The translations under genes and the position numbers were made by a program. The notes below the pieces were generated by a model. That model was not told the DNA's origin. It searched no databases and worked only from the letters and a program-made list of their open reading frames with translations. From the NCBI GenBank assembly GCA_046327755.1, contig JAXLXW010000014.1, positions 1 through 64,000 of the forward strand: a DNA stretch of 64,000 bases. The letters run 5' to 3'. The DNA comes from SCN-70-22 sp046327755. Lineage in GTDB: Bacteria > Gemmatimonadota > Gemmatimonadetes > Gemmatimonadales > Gemmatimonadaceae. Shown here piece by piece: positions 42,331 through 51,085 of the stretch. Numbering within the stretch: position 1 is the first letter of the stretch; each line of letters begins with the position of its first letter.

Positions 42331-44871
42331 CTAGGGCGTGAACAACCCCTGGCGCTGCCCGGTGCGGAAGAGCGCACCGTCGACCAGCCCGCCCGTCGCC
42401 GAGATCCACCCGGTCATCGCCACGTTCCACACCACCTGCGTGCCGGCGATCGGCCCCCACGCATGGTTCCACCCGCCCACCCCGGTGAAATCGGGGATCG
42501 CGAGGTCGAGCGACGAGCCGGCACCGGCGTAGGCGGACGACACCGTGAGGGTGACGGACCGCCGCGAGGCAGTCGCCGTCTGCGTGAAGTTCACCGACCA
42601 GTAGTCCTGGTAGTCGGCGAGTCGCGCGAACTGTGCGCGAAGCCGTGCGTACGGCGCGTTGGCGAGGGTGCTGATGGTCGGCGCGTTCATCGCCGACCCA
42701 AGGGTGACGGTGGGATTGGTTGGATCTCGAAAGACCGCCGTGACCGAGCGGATTTGCGACGCCAGCGTACCGGCGATCGTCGCCGCGTTGACCGCGATGG
42801 CCTGGACATCGCCCGCCTGCGTCTTGTTCGTGGGGACGATCTTGATGTCGAGCACGGAGCCGGTGGTGAGCGTCGTGCTCCCCAGCGACCCGAACGACTG
42901 CGTGTTGGTGATGAAGGTGTTGGACGAGGCAACCTGCTCGCCGGCCACGATTCCATTCACCGTCACTTGTGTGTTGGCCGGATCGAACGCTTCGACGGCG
43001 TTGAAGTCGACGGTGCCGACCGAGCTGAAGTTGGGCGGGTTGATCCCGCGCCTGACATAGATCTTCGTGAGCGTCAGTGGATTGGCCACGTTGCTCGCAT
43101 TGAACGCCGAGCGAGTGGCGACGAGGTCGCGCAGCCCGTCGGGGACGCCGGTGATCGTGAAGTTGGGGTTCCCCTGCGTCGGCGAGACCTGCGCGAAGGC
43201 CGATCCGACTCCCACGGTGGCGAAGTCGTTGGCCGAGGCGAAGCCCGTCACGGTGCCGGTCACCGTCTTGAGGATGCTCCCCTGCGCCGGGCAGGTCGCG
43301 GTCCCCTGCGAGGCCAGTTCGGCGCGGCTCCCGTACGCGATGTTGAGCGTGTAGTTGTCCGGGTTGTTCTGCATCACATAGGCGACCGCGCCGCGCGTCC
43401 CGATGTCGAAGGCGTAGCGATTGCCGGCGCCGAGCGCGACCTGCGTCCACGGCGACGAGGCGCCGCCGTCCTGGTAGGCAAACCAGACCGGGAACCCGGT
43501 GGCGGTGCAGAAGGTCCAGGCGACGTTACCGCCTGACGAGACGCTGGTAATGGTGACCGGGATGCTGACCTGCGTGGTGGCGATCCCGTTGCCGCTGGCG
43601 GTGACGGTGATGGGGTAGGTCCCCGGTGTCGCGCTGGAGCCCACGGCGATACCTAACGTCGCACTGTTCCCGGTGGTCTGCGTGGTCGTCATGGTGAGCG
43701 TCACGGCGGCGGGGGCGCCGGAGGCGGCGAGGGTCACGGTCCCGGTGAAGTCGGTGCGGGCGATCGAGATCACCGTGGTCGTCCCGCTCCCCGGGGCAAT
43801 GGAGAGCGACGCGGGGCTCGCGCTGAGCGCCACGCTCGCGCCGCTGGCCGCCGGCGTGACGGTGAGGGCGATGGTGACGGTCCCCGGCGTGGCCTGGAAG
43901 CCGGCCCCCTGGAGCACGACGCTGTACGTTCCCGGCACCGCGGCGGCGGTGGCGGCGAAGGTCACGGTGACCGAGTTGCCGCTGACGGGGCCCGTCGGGT
44001 TGTTGGTCGCGGTCACCCCGGCGGGGAGCCCGGACTGCACCGCGACAACGACCGTCCCCGTGAAGTTGGTGCGGGCGATCGCGAGCGTCGTCCCCACGCT
44101 GGCGCCGCCGGCCTGCACCGAGAGCGCCGATGGCGTCGCGGTGAGGGCGATGGACGGAGCGGGCGCGGCCGTCACGTCCAGCGTGTACGTCGCGGTCACG
44201 GCGGTGACGCCGGTTCCGCTCGCGGTCACGGTGAGCGGGTACGTCCCCGGGGCAGTGGAGACCGCGACGGCCAGCGCGATGGTATGGCTGTCGCCGTTGC
44301 TGCTGACGGATGCGGCGACGCCCGTCGGCGTCCCAGTCACCGCCACGGTCACCGCGCCGGTGAAGTTGGTGCGCGCGATGGCGGCGGTGAGCGACGCGCT
44401 TCCTCCCGCGGCGACGCTCCCGGTCGCAGCGCTCAGCGTCATCGCGATCGCTGGCTTCGCCGTCACCGTCACGGAGACGGTTCCCGTCTGGTCGGACATC
44501 CCGCTTGCTTGCCCGCGCACGACGAACGAGTAGGTGCCGGGGGCGACGGCGGCGGTCGCGCTCACGGCAAGCGTCACGGACGTCGCGCCCGCGGTGACGG
44601 GATTGGGGGTGAAGTTCGCCGAGAGCCCGCTGGGGACGTTCTCGGCGCTGAGTGTCACGGCGCCGGTGAAGGAGCCGCTGCGGACAATCGTCGCCGTGAC
44701 CGAGCCGCTCGCCCCCTGTTCCACGGAGACGGTGGATGCCGACAGGGTGAAGGTGAAGCCGCCCTGCGTGACCGGCGGGTTGGGAGTCGTCCCACCATCG
44801 CCGCCGCACGCGGCGAGAACGAAGAGGGCGAGAGATGAAAGCCAAGGGACGGACGAGCGATGGCGAAGCAC
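42331..44871 (-). CDS. Large lipoprotein with Ig-like repeats
   Basis: 846 residues. The GTG at 44871 has AGGAGG just upstream and gives a lipoprotein signal ending L-A-A-C. Five similar beta-sandwich repeats of about 90 residues follow (about 35-480). They share the patterns S-V-x-x-G, T-V-x-I-x-R-(T/S)-x-F-T-G, and A-x-P-G-T-Y near each end, as in bacterial cadherin/Ig-like modules. The C-terminal half (about 490-846) is different, with W-T-F-C-T-A-T-G and aromatic residues. A single longer frame runs on upstream to 45441, but that part belongs to a decayed PIN gene. Surface protein; no catalysis evident. Confidence 0.82.
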   Translation of the reverse strand: MLRHRSSVPWLSSLALFVLAACGGDGGTTPNPPVTQGGFTFTLSASTVSVEQGASGSVTATIVRSGSFTGAVTLSAENVPSGLSANFTPNPVTAGATSVTLAVSATAAVAPGTYSFVVRGQASGMSDQTGTVSVTVTAKPAIAMTLSAATGSVAAGGSASLTAAIARTNFTGAVTVAVTGTPTGVAASVSSNGDSHTIALAVAVSTAPGTYPLTVTASGTGVTAVTATYTLDVTAAPAPSIALTATPSALSVQAGGASVGTTLAIARTNFTGTVVVAVQSGLPAGVTATNNPTGPVSGNSVTVTFAATAAAVPGTYSVVLQGAGFQATPGTVTIALTVTPAASGASVALSASPASLSIAPGSGTTTVISIARTDFTGTVTLAASGAPAAVTLTMTTTQTTGNSATLGIAVGSSATPGTYPITVTASGNGIATTQVSIPVTITSVSSGGNVAWTFCTATGFPVWFAYQDGGASSPWTQVALGAGNRYAFDIGTRGAVAYVMQNNPDNYTLNIAYGSRAELASQGTATCPAQGSILKTVTGTVTGFASANDFATVGVGSAFAQVSPTQGNPNFTITGVPDGLRDLVATRSAFNASNVANPLTLTKIYVRRGINPPNFSSVGTVDFNAVEAFDPANTQVTVNGIVAGEQVASSNTFITNTQSFGSLGSTTLTTGSVLDIKIVPTNKTQAGDVQAIAVNAATIAGTLASQIRSVTAVFRDPTNPTVTLGSAMNAPTISTLANAPYARLRAQFARLADYQDYWSVNFTQTATASRRSVTLTVSSAYAGAGSSLDLAIPDFTGVGGWNHAWGPIAGTQVVWNVAMTGWISATGGLVDGALFRTGQRQGLFTP

Positions 44872-44986
44872 GAGGCCTCCTGCGCGCGGCGTGGAGAGGG
44901 GCGGGGGAGTATCGACGCGCGCGCTCGTTCGAGGGCGAGCGCGTCGCTGCACGCATTGCGCAGAAGTGCCTCGCCAACACGCAGGA

Positions 44987-45009
44987 GGGCCCGAGAAATC
45001 GTCGGGCCC
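44987..45009. terminator. Hairpin between PIN pseudogene and Ig-repeat gene
   Basis: GGGCCCGA (44987-44994) and TCGGGCCC (45002-45009) with a 7-base loop. It lies downstream of the minus-strand PIN remnant and upstream of the Ig-repeat gene, so it probably separates the two. Confidence 0.5.
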
Positions 45010-45052
45010 CGGCGGAGGTGGTGTGCGATGTGGTGGTGTCGGGCGCGGTCGA

Positions 45053-45470
45053 TCGCGCGCCCACGGGACGCAGGTGAACCCCGCCTGCGCGAAGTGGGCG
45101 TCCAGGGTGAGGACGTGCGTGAGCTTGCGGGCGCGCATCACCTCGAGGCTCACCGCATCGGCGAGGCTCACGCGCTGATCGGCGAAGCGCCGCACCAGCG
45201 ACCGATGGTCGTGCGCTCGAGCCGCGCGTCGGCGTAGACGACCTGGTGGGAGGGGTCCTGCCCCAGCGCGCCGAGGAGCTACAGCGCGTCCTCGCTCGCG
45301 CATGAGCGCGAGAGGAGGATCTGCATCTCGCCGACGACGAGGTTGGTCGTGACGAGCGGGAGCTCCTGCTCCATCCATCCCCGGTAGGCGGCGAGGGCGT
45401 CCGCGTGGCGTGACTTGCGCGGGTTGTGCGCGGCGAACCATCCCGCGGTGTCGAGAAACGTCCCTCTCAC
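45053..45470 (-). pseudogene. PIN-domain (VapC-like) toxin, broken
   Basis: The two halves of a PIN ribonuclease lie in different frames. The N-terminal half, from a GTG at 45470, has the first acidic residue in F-L-D-T-A-G-W-F and a Glu in V-V-G-E-M-Q-I. It stops at a TAG (45279-45281), where a Gln codon would continue the fold. The C-terminal half, in another frame, has S-L-A-D-A-V-S and L-T-L-D-A-H-F-A-Q-A-G, the remaining acidic ligands. At least one nonsense change and one frameshift near 45215-45225 are needed. No antitoxin is visible. A sequencing error is possible but two separate lesions are less likely. Confidence 0.7.
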
Positions 45471-45578
45471 CGTCGCTTGGCGCCGCGCTCCGCCACGCGA
45501 CGGACCTTTCCGCGCGCCGGCTTGGCAGCTGCGTCCGTCCGGCGCTCGCGTGGACGAGCGCTCTCGGCCGGCACGGCC

Positions 45579-45632
45579 TTGACGCCTCACCAGGTGTGGG
45601 CTAGTCTTCACCTCACCTGGTGAGGCGACGCG
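45579..45632 (+). promoter_or_regulatory. Promoter and PadR operator
   Basis: A -35 box TTGACG (45579-45584) and -10 box TAGTCT (45602-45607) are separated by 17 bases. Perfect 13-base inverted-repeat arms GCCTCACCAGGTG (45584-45596) and CACCTGGTGAGGC (45614-45626) bracket the -10 box, just before the PadR ATG at 45633. Arms in these positions would let bound PadR block polymerase, so autorepression is expected. Confidence 0.75.
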
Positions 45633-45974
45633 ATGCCACGATCCCCCAACGAACTCCTGCACGGCACGCTCGACGTGCTCGTCCTCAAGTCGCTCGTCCT
45701 CGGCGCGGCCCACGGCTATGAGATCTCGCGGCGCATCGAGTCGCGATCGCGGGACACCTTTTCCATCGAGGATGCCGCCCTGTACAAGGCGCTGTACCGC
45801 CTCGAATCGGCGGGGGCGGTCGAGGCGGAGTGGGGGGTCTCCGAGTCCAACCGGCGCGCCAAGTTCTATCGACTCACCCCCGCCGGGCGACGGCAGCTGG
45901 TGGCCGAGGTGCGAACGTTCCGCGCCTACGCCGAAGCGGTGCTGCGCATCCTCGACGCCACCGAAGGGGCGTGA
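45633..45974 (+). CDS. PadR family transcriptional regulator
   Basis: 113 residues. Winged-helix PadR fold with L-H-G-T-L-D-V-L-V-L-K-S-L, H-G-Y-E-I-S-R-R-I, A-L-Y-K-A-L-Y-R-L-E-S-A-G and R-R-A-K-F-Y-R-L-T-P-A-G-R. It represses transcription as a dimer, often released by small hydrophobic ligands. Its own promoter carries a palindromic operator. The permease gene follows 5 bases after the stop, so the regulator probably controls it. Confidence 0.93.
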   Translation: MPRSPNELLHGTLDVLVLKSLVLGAAHGYEISRRIESRSRDTFSIEDAALYKALYRLESAGAVEAEWGVSESNRRAKFYRLTPAGRRQLVAEVRTFRAYAEAVLRILDATEGA

Positions 45975-45979
45975 CGCGA

Positions 45980-48649
45980 ATGCCACCAGATGGACGCGAT
46001 TACCCCCGGAGCTGGCGCCGCCTCCTGCGCTGGCCCTCGCGCACGAAGGCGCAGATCGCGCGCGACGTCGACGACGAAGTGCGCTTCCATCTCGAGATGC
46101 GTGAGCAGGAGTTGCGCTCGTACGGGCGCAGCGTCGACGAGGCAGCGCGAGAGGCGCGGCGACGATTCGGCGATGTGGACGAGGCGCGCGATGCGCTGCG
46201 CAACTCGGAGGTTCGATCGCAGCGCCGGTCTCGCTGGCGCGACGCGCTGGAATCGCTGCGCGCCGACGCGGCGTACGCGGTGCGACGGTCCATGCGCACC
46301 CCGCTCTTCACGCTCACCACCGTCGCCACGCTCGCCATCGGCATCGGGTCGACGGTGGCCCTGATGAGCGTGATGCGGCGCATGTTTATCGCCCCGCTTC
46401 CGTACGCCGGAGTCGAGCGACTCGTCGTGGTCAGCCTCGCGTCGCGCGATGGCTGGATCCGCGTATCGATGAACCCCACGGTGCTCGCGGCGGTGCGCGA
46501 GGCGACCCCTTCGCTCGAACGCATCGAGACCGTCGCCGCGGCGCGCATGCGCACCACGCGCGGCGGCACTCCCGCCACGATCGACGTCGGGATGGTGTCG
46601 CGCGGGCTGCTGCAGTTCCTGCGCGTCGCCCCCGCGCTGGGCCGCAGCTTTGCGCCTGACGAGGAACGCACGGGCGGAGTACCGGTGGCCATGCTCGCCT
46701 GGCACACCTGGCAGCGGGAGTTCGCCGGCCGCGCGTCGGTGATCGGCGAAACGGTCACGCTCGACGGGCGCAGCTACGCCATCATCGGCGTGATGCCGCG
46801 CCTCTTCGATCCGTCGGTCTTTGCGCTCATTCCGCGTGCAGAGGTCTGGCTGCCGCACGTTCCCGCGCGCGGCGACAATTTCCTCACCGCCCTGGGCGTC
46901 CTGCGCCCGGGGGCGACGCTGCCTCAGGTCACGCGCGACGTGGCCGCCGCCAAGGCGCGCCTCGGCGAACGCGATCCGATGCGATCGCTCGTCCCCATGG
47001 TCGACCTGCTCCTCGAGCGCGCGGGCTCGGAGACCAAGCGCGTGTTGCAGGTCATGCTCGCCGCCGTGGTCCTCGTGCTGGTGATCGGGTGCCTCAACGT
47101 CGCCAACCTGCTGATGGCGCGCGGCGCGACGCGTGAGCGGGAGCTCTCCATTCGCGCGGCGATCGGTGCCTCGCGCGGGCGCATCGTGCGGCAGCTGCTC
47201 ACCGAGAGCGCGTGGCTGGCGCTGATGGGTGCGGCCGCGGGGGCTGGCCTCGCACGGGCGCTCCTGGCCCTGGCGCGCGGGTGGCGCCCGATGTCGTACG
47301 CCGCGGTCGACGACGTGCGGCTCGACGGGACGATGCTGGCGATCGCGGCGCTCCTCGCGGCGTTCACTGCACTCCTCGTGGGGCTCCTGCCGGCGCTGGT
47401 GAACAGTCGCGGCCTCGGCGGGACGCTGCATGGCAGGACGCTGCACGGCGGGGCGCGCAGCGTGGGAGAGGGGCGCGCCGGACACCGGGTTCGTCGATTG
47501 CTGGCCTTCGTCCAGGTCGCGGGATCGGTGGCGCTGGTGGTGGGCGGCGTCATCCTCGTGCAGTCGGCGTGGACGCTGTCGCGCCTGCGGCTGGGATACG
47601 ACATCGCCCCGCTCCTCACCTTGCAGCTGCAACGTGCACCTGGCGGGACGGACAGCTCGGCCATCGATGCGCGCGTGGCCCCGGTGCTGGAGCGCGTGCG
47701 CGCGCATCCCGGCGTCGTGGCCGCTGCCCTCGCCGATGGCGCCCCGGGCGGGTTCGGCGGGTGCCTCTGCGAGATCCGGCGCGAGGGCGATGCACCACCG
47801 GCGCAGCCGCAGGAGCGCTTCGTGCTCACGCTCGCGGTCGATTCGGCCTACCTGCACACCGTCGGGACGCGTCTCCTGGCCGGTCGCCCGCTGACGCGCG
47901 ACACCACCTTGCGCGAGGTGATGCTCACCGCCACGAGCGCGCGCCGGCTCTGGCCCGACGGGAGCGCAGTCGGGCGTCGACTCTTTCTCTCGCGCACCGA
48001 GGGGGCATACACCGTCGTCGGGGTGATCGAGGACCAGCGGTCGGCGGAGGGCTGGATTCCCGGCGACAGCACGACCGTCGTCCTGCAGCGTCACGGGGAG
48101 GGCGACGGCGCCGTGTTGGTGGTGCGTGCACGTGGCGACGTGGCGTCGCTGCGCACCGACCTGCTGCGCCTCATCGAGGAGACGACTCCGACCGTGCGCG
48201 TCGTGGAGGCAACGGCGCTGGCGCAGCAGGTGGCCGAGGGGCGCGCCCCGCAGAAGTTCGCGCGCATCGTCCTCGTGGCCTTTGCCGGCTGTGCTCTCCT
48301 GTTGGCGACACTTGGGCTCTACGGCGTGCTGTCGTTCGGCGTGGCGCAGCGCACGCGCGAGATCGGCGTGCGCATGGCCCTGGGTGCGAGTCGCGCGAAC
48401 ATCGTGCGCCTGGTGATGTCGGAGGGGATGCGGATCACGCTGGCCGGCTGCCTGGTGGGTGGCGCTGCCGCCTGGCGCGGACGCGGACTCCTGCTCGCCA
48501 TGCGTACCGGAGCCAGCGCGGCGGACGACGCACTGGGGGTGGCGATTTCGGTGCTGCTGGTCGCTGGCGCATCGGCCGCGGCGATGTGGCTTCCCACGCG
48601 GCGCGCGCTGCGCGTCGATCCGGCGACGGCGGTGGGGGCCGAGGTCTGA
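45980..48649 (+). CDS. FtsX/MacB-type permease (ADOP family)
   Basis: 889 residues. An N-terminal soluble region (about 1-100, D-V-D-D-E-V-R-F-H-L-E-M-R) is typical of acidobacterial duplicated orphan permeases. It is followed by two MacB-PCD/FtsX modules: TM1 near 115, a large periplasmic domain (about 140-360), three TMs (about 362-480), then a second set (about 515-880). The signatures A-I-G-A-S-R-G-R-I-V-R-Q and A-L-G-A-S-R-A-N-I-V-R-L mark both FtsX motifs. No ABC ATPase gene is next to it. The role is presumably export or envelope remodelling under PadR control. Start ATG at 45980. Confidence 0.88.
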   Translation: MPPDGRDYPRSWRRLLRWPSRTKAQIARDVDDEVRFHLEMREQELRSYGRSVDEAAREARRRFGDVDEARDALRNSEVRSQRRSRWRDALESLRADAAYAVRRSMRTPLFTLTTVATLAIGIGSTVALMSVMRRMFIAPLPYAGVERLVVVSLASRDGWIRVSMNPTVLAAVREATPSLERIETVAAARMRTTRGGTPATIDVGMVSRGLLQFLRVAPALGRSFAPDEERTGGVPVAMLAWHTWQREFAGRASVIGETVTLDGRSYAIIGVMPRLFDPSVFALIPRAEVWLPHVPARGDNFLTALGVLRPGATLPQVTRDVAAAKARLGERDPMRSLVPMVDLLLERAGSETKRVLQVMLAAVVLVLVIGCLNVANLLMARGATRERELSIRAAIGASRGRIVRQLLTESAWLALMGAAAGAGLARALLALARGWRPMSYAAVDDVRLDGTMLAIAALLAAFTALLVGLLPALVNSRGLGGTLHGRTLHGGARSVGEGRAGHRVRRLLAFVQVAGSVALVVGGVILVQSAWTLSRLRLGYDIAPLLTLQLQRAPGGTDSSAIDARVAPVLERVRAHPGVVAAALADGAPGGFGGCLCEIRREGDAPPAQPQERFVLTLAVDSAYLHTVGTRLLAGRPLTRDTTLREVMLTATSARRLWPDGSAVGRRLFLSRTEGAYTVVGVIEDQRSAEGWIPGDSTTVVLQRHGEGDGAVLVVRARGDVASLRTDLLRLIEETTPTVRVVEATALAQQVAEGRAPQKFARIVLVAFAGCALLLATLGLYGVLSFGVAQRTREIGVRMALGASRANIVRLVMSEGMRITLAGCLVGGAAAWRGRGLLLAMRTGASAADDALGVAISVLLVAGASAAAMWLPTRRALRVDPATAVGAEV

Positions 48650-48653
48650 ACTC

Positions 48654-49361
48654 CTACTCCCACCCCGGCACGAGTGTCGGCAACCGGCGCGGCACGCGTC
48701 GACGCCCCACATATGCCACGTTCCCCGTCGGGATCACGCGCGTTTCGTACGCGGTGGGGAAGTAGGCAAACAGGTAACCTGACGTCACCGAGATCACGAG
48801 CGCCGAGTCGGTGGGAAACGGGCGCGCGGGGTTCCCGGCGTTCGAGATGGAGATCGCAACCTTGGCCCCCTCGCCACGGCGTATGCGCGAGGACACCGCG
48901 TTGGCGTACATCATCTGGAAGGCCGTCGCCCACACGATTCCAACCGTCAGCTGCATCCCCGCCATGAACAGCGGACTCGTGAGGCGTGGGTTCTTCCGCC
49001 GGCTCTCGAGGTACTTGGCGGGATCGCGCGTGAATGACCAGCTGCCGTACCGCTGATAGGCGACGTAGATGAGTGCCCCAGGCACTACCGATGCGCCGAC
49101 GACGAACGGGTCGCGGATCGCGCCGAGGAGGAAGTCGGTCACCTGCGCGTACTCGGCGAAGTTGATCCCGAATCGCGCCAGTACCATCACCTGGTGAATG
49201 AGCCCGAGGAGCGAGAGAACGGCGTAGCCGAGCGTGACCCAGGCGCCGGTGTGCTCGGCGGTGAAGACACGCAGGACGGCACGGTCGGCTTCCGACCGCG
49301 CCGTCATCTCGCGCGCGAATTCCTCCTCCTCGTCGGGCGTCAGCGCCCGAGGTTTCGCCAC
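48654..49361 (-). CDS. Hypothetical membrane protein
   Basis: 235 residues; family not recognised. An acidic N-terminus (L-T-P-D-E-E-E-E-F-A-R-E-M) is followed by hydrophobic helices at about 40-64, 84-101 and 130-150. A C-terminal globular part has S-N-A-G-N-P-A-R-P-F-P and R-R-R-V-P-R-R-L-P. The stop is only 4 bases from the convergent permease stop. The segment L-F-M-A-G-M-Q-L-T-V-G is the best TM candidate. Function unknown. Confidence 0.65.
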   Translation of the reverse strand: MAKPRALTPDEEEEFAREMTARSEADRAVLRVFTAEHTGAWVTLGYAVLSLLGLIHQVMVLARFGINFAEYAQVTDFLLGAIRDPFVVGASVVPGALIYVAYQRYGSWSFTRDPAKYLESRRKNPRLTSPLFMAGMQLTVGIVWATAFQMMYANAVSSRIRRGEGAKVAISISNAGNPARPFPTDSALVISVTSGYLFAYFPTAYETRVIPTGNVAYVGRRRVPRRLPTLVPGWE

Positions 49362-49371
49362 GGGACCGCCC

Positions 49372-50895
49372 CTAACTGGCCAGTACCGGCAACCGCCGGA
49401 TCTTCTCCTCCCACTCCTTGGGGCCGGTCTCGTGCACGTTGCTCCCGGCGGCGTCGACCGCGACCGTCACCGGCATCTCCTGCACGTCGAACTCGTAGAT
49501 CGCCTCCATCCCCAAATCCGCGAATGCCACCACGCGCGCGGAGCGGATGGCCTTGGAGACGAGATAGGCGGCGCCACCGACGGCCATGAGATACGCGGCC
49601 TTGTGCTTGCGGATCGCCTCGAGCCCGGCGGGGCCGCGCTCCGACTTGCCGATCATCGCGATGAGCCCCGTCTTGGCCAGCATCATCTCGGTGAACTTGT
49701 CCATGCGCGTCGCCGTCGTCGGACCGGCGGGGCCCACCGCTTCGTCGCGCACCGGGTCGACCGGCCCCACGTAGTAGATGACGCGATTGGTGAAGTCGAC
49801 CCCCTCGGGGAGCGACTCTCCCTTGGCAAAGAGGTCGGCGATGCGCTTGTGCGCGGCGTCGCGCCCCGTGAGGAGCTTCCCGTTGAGGAGGAGGCGATCG
49901 CCGGCCTTCCACGTGGCCACCACCTCCGGTGTCAGCGTGTCGAGGTCGACGCGCCTCGCGTTGGCGTCCGGCTTCCAGGTGACGTCGGGCCAGTCCGAAA
50001 GCTTCGGGATCGGGAGGTGTGCGACGCCGGAGCCGTCGAGGGTGAAGTGCGCATGGCGCGTCGCGGCGCAGTTGGGGATCATCGCGATCGGCTTGGACGC
50101 GGCGTGCGTGGGATAGTCCCAGATCTTGACGTCGAGCACGGTGGACAAGCCGCCGAGTCCCTGCGCCCCGATACCTAACGCATTGATCTTGTCGCACAGC
50201 TCGATGCGCAGCTCCTCGAGCTTGTTCTGGGGGCCGCGCGCCTTGAGCTGTGCCATGTCGATGTGGTCCATCAGCGACTCCTTGGCCAGCACCATCGCCT
50301 TCTCGGCCGAGCCGCCGATCCCGATCCCCAGCATCCCCGGGGGACACCACCCGGCCCCCATCGTGGGGACCGTCTTGAGCACCCAGTCGACGATCGAGTC
50401 GCTGGGGTTGAGCATTGCGAACTTCGTCTTGTTCTCCGACCCGCCCCCCTTCGCGGCGAGCTTCACCTCGACCGTGTTGCCGGGGACGATCTCGTAGTGG
50501 ACGACGGCCGGCGTGTTGTCGCGCGTGTTCTTCCGCGTGAAGGCGGGGTCGGCGACGATCGAGGCGCGCAGGACGTTGGTCGGCTCCAGGTACGCGCGGC
50601 GCACCCCCTCGTTGACCATCTCCTGCACCGACATCGTCGCATCCCACCGCACGTCCATCCCCACCTTGAGGAAGACGACGACGATCCCCGTGTCCTGGCA
50701 AATGGGGCGATGTCCCTCGGCGCACATGCGCGAGTTGGTCAGGATCTGCGCGATGGCATCCTTCGCGGCGGGGGACTGTTCCTTCTCGTACGCCACGGCC
50801 AGCGCCTGGATGTAGTCCAGCGGGTGGAAGTACGAGATGTGTTGCAGCGCGTCGGCGATCGACTGGATGAAGTCGGCTTGTTTGATGGTCGTCAT
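49372..50895 (-). CDS. fumA: Class I fumarate hydratase (Fe-S)
   Basis: 507 residues, single-chain class I fumarase, combining the TtdA-like and TtdB-like parts. The [4Fe-4S] cluster cysteines are in I-C-Q-D-T-G (about residue 66), G-A-G-W-C-P-P-G (about 183) and I-P-N-C-A-A-T (about 275). Downstream G-P-T-T-A-T-R-M-D and G-K-S-E-R-G-P mark the C-terminal domain. It interconverts fumarate and malate in the TCA cycle. The ATG at 50895 begins T-T-I-K-Q. An A-L-G-I-G segment uses a TTA codon. Confidence 0.92.
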   Translation of the reverse strand: MTTIKQADFIQSIADALQHISYFHPLDYIQALAVAYEKEQSPAAKDAIAQILTNSRMCAEGHRPICQDTGIVVVFLKVGMDVRWDATMSVQEMVNEGVRRAYLEPTNVLRASIVADPAFTRKNTRDNTPAVVHYEIVPGNTVEVKLAAKGGGSENKTKFAMLNPSDSIVDWVLKTVPTMGAGWCPPGMLGIGIGGSAEKAMVLAKESLMDHIDMAQLKARGPQNKLEELRIELCDKINALGIGAQGLGGLSTVLDVKIWDYPTHAASKPIAMIPNCAATRHAHFTLDGSGVAHLPIPKLSDWPDVTWKPDANARRVDLDTLTPEVVATWKAGDRLLLNGKLLTGRDAAHKRIADLFAKGESLPEGVDFTNRVIYYVGPVDPVRDEAVGPAGPTTATRMDKFTEMMLAKTGLIAMIGKSERGPAGLEAIRKHKAAYLMAVGGAAYLVSKAIRSARVVAFADLGMEAIYEFDVQEMPVTVAVDAAGSNVHETGPKEWEEKIRRLPVLAS

Positions 50896-51085
50896 GGTTT
50901 GGAAGTTATGGCGGAATCGCCGGAGGCGCACGCCGGGGCGATTTCGCTGATCGCACGCTCGCGCGGGGCAGGGCGCCGAATGGTTCGAATGACCCAATCC
51001 GCCGCGCTTTCGCGGTCGTAGTCTCCACGCACGGCGCCGCGCCGATCGCGCGCCGACATCCACGAGTGGTACGACTCGACACACG

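Noticed and set aside
43500..44800. CRISPR-like periodicity
   Set aside because: The repeating pattern comes from diverged Ig-like protein repeats of about 270 bases, with no short identical repeats or spacers.
42331..45441. Single 1036-codon gene joining PIN and Ig-repeat parts
   Set aside because: The lipoprotein signal with its own AGGAGG starts at 44871, and a hairpin separates the parts; the upstream piece matches a PIN domain.
45926..48712. 928-codon minus frame opposite the permease
   Set aside because: Antisense shadow; the plus frame has full FtsX/MacB motifs.
50975..51000. Possible tRNA T-arm (GGTTCGAAT)
   Set aside because: No matching acceptor, D or anticodon arms nearby; a similar TCGAATGACCCA string also occurs near 36536, outside any tRNA.
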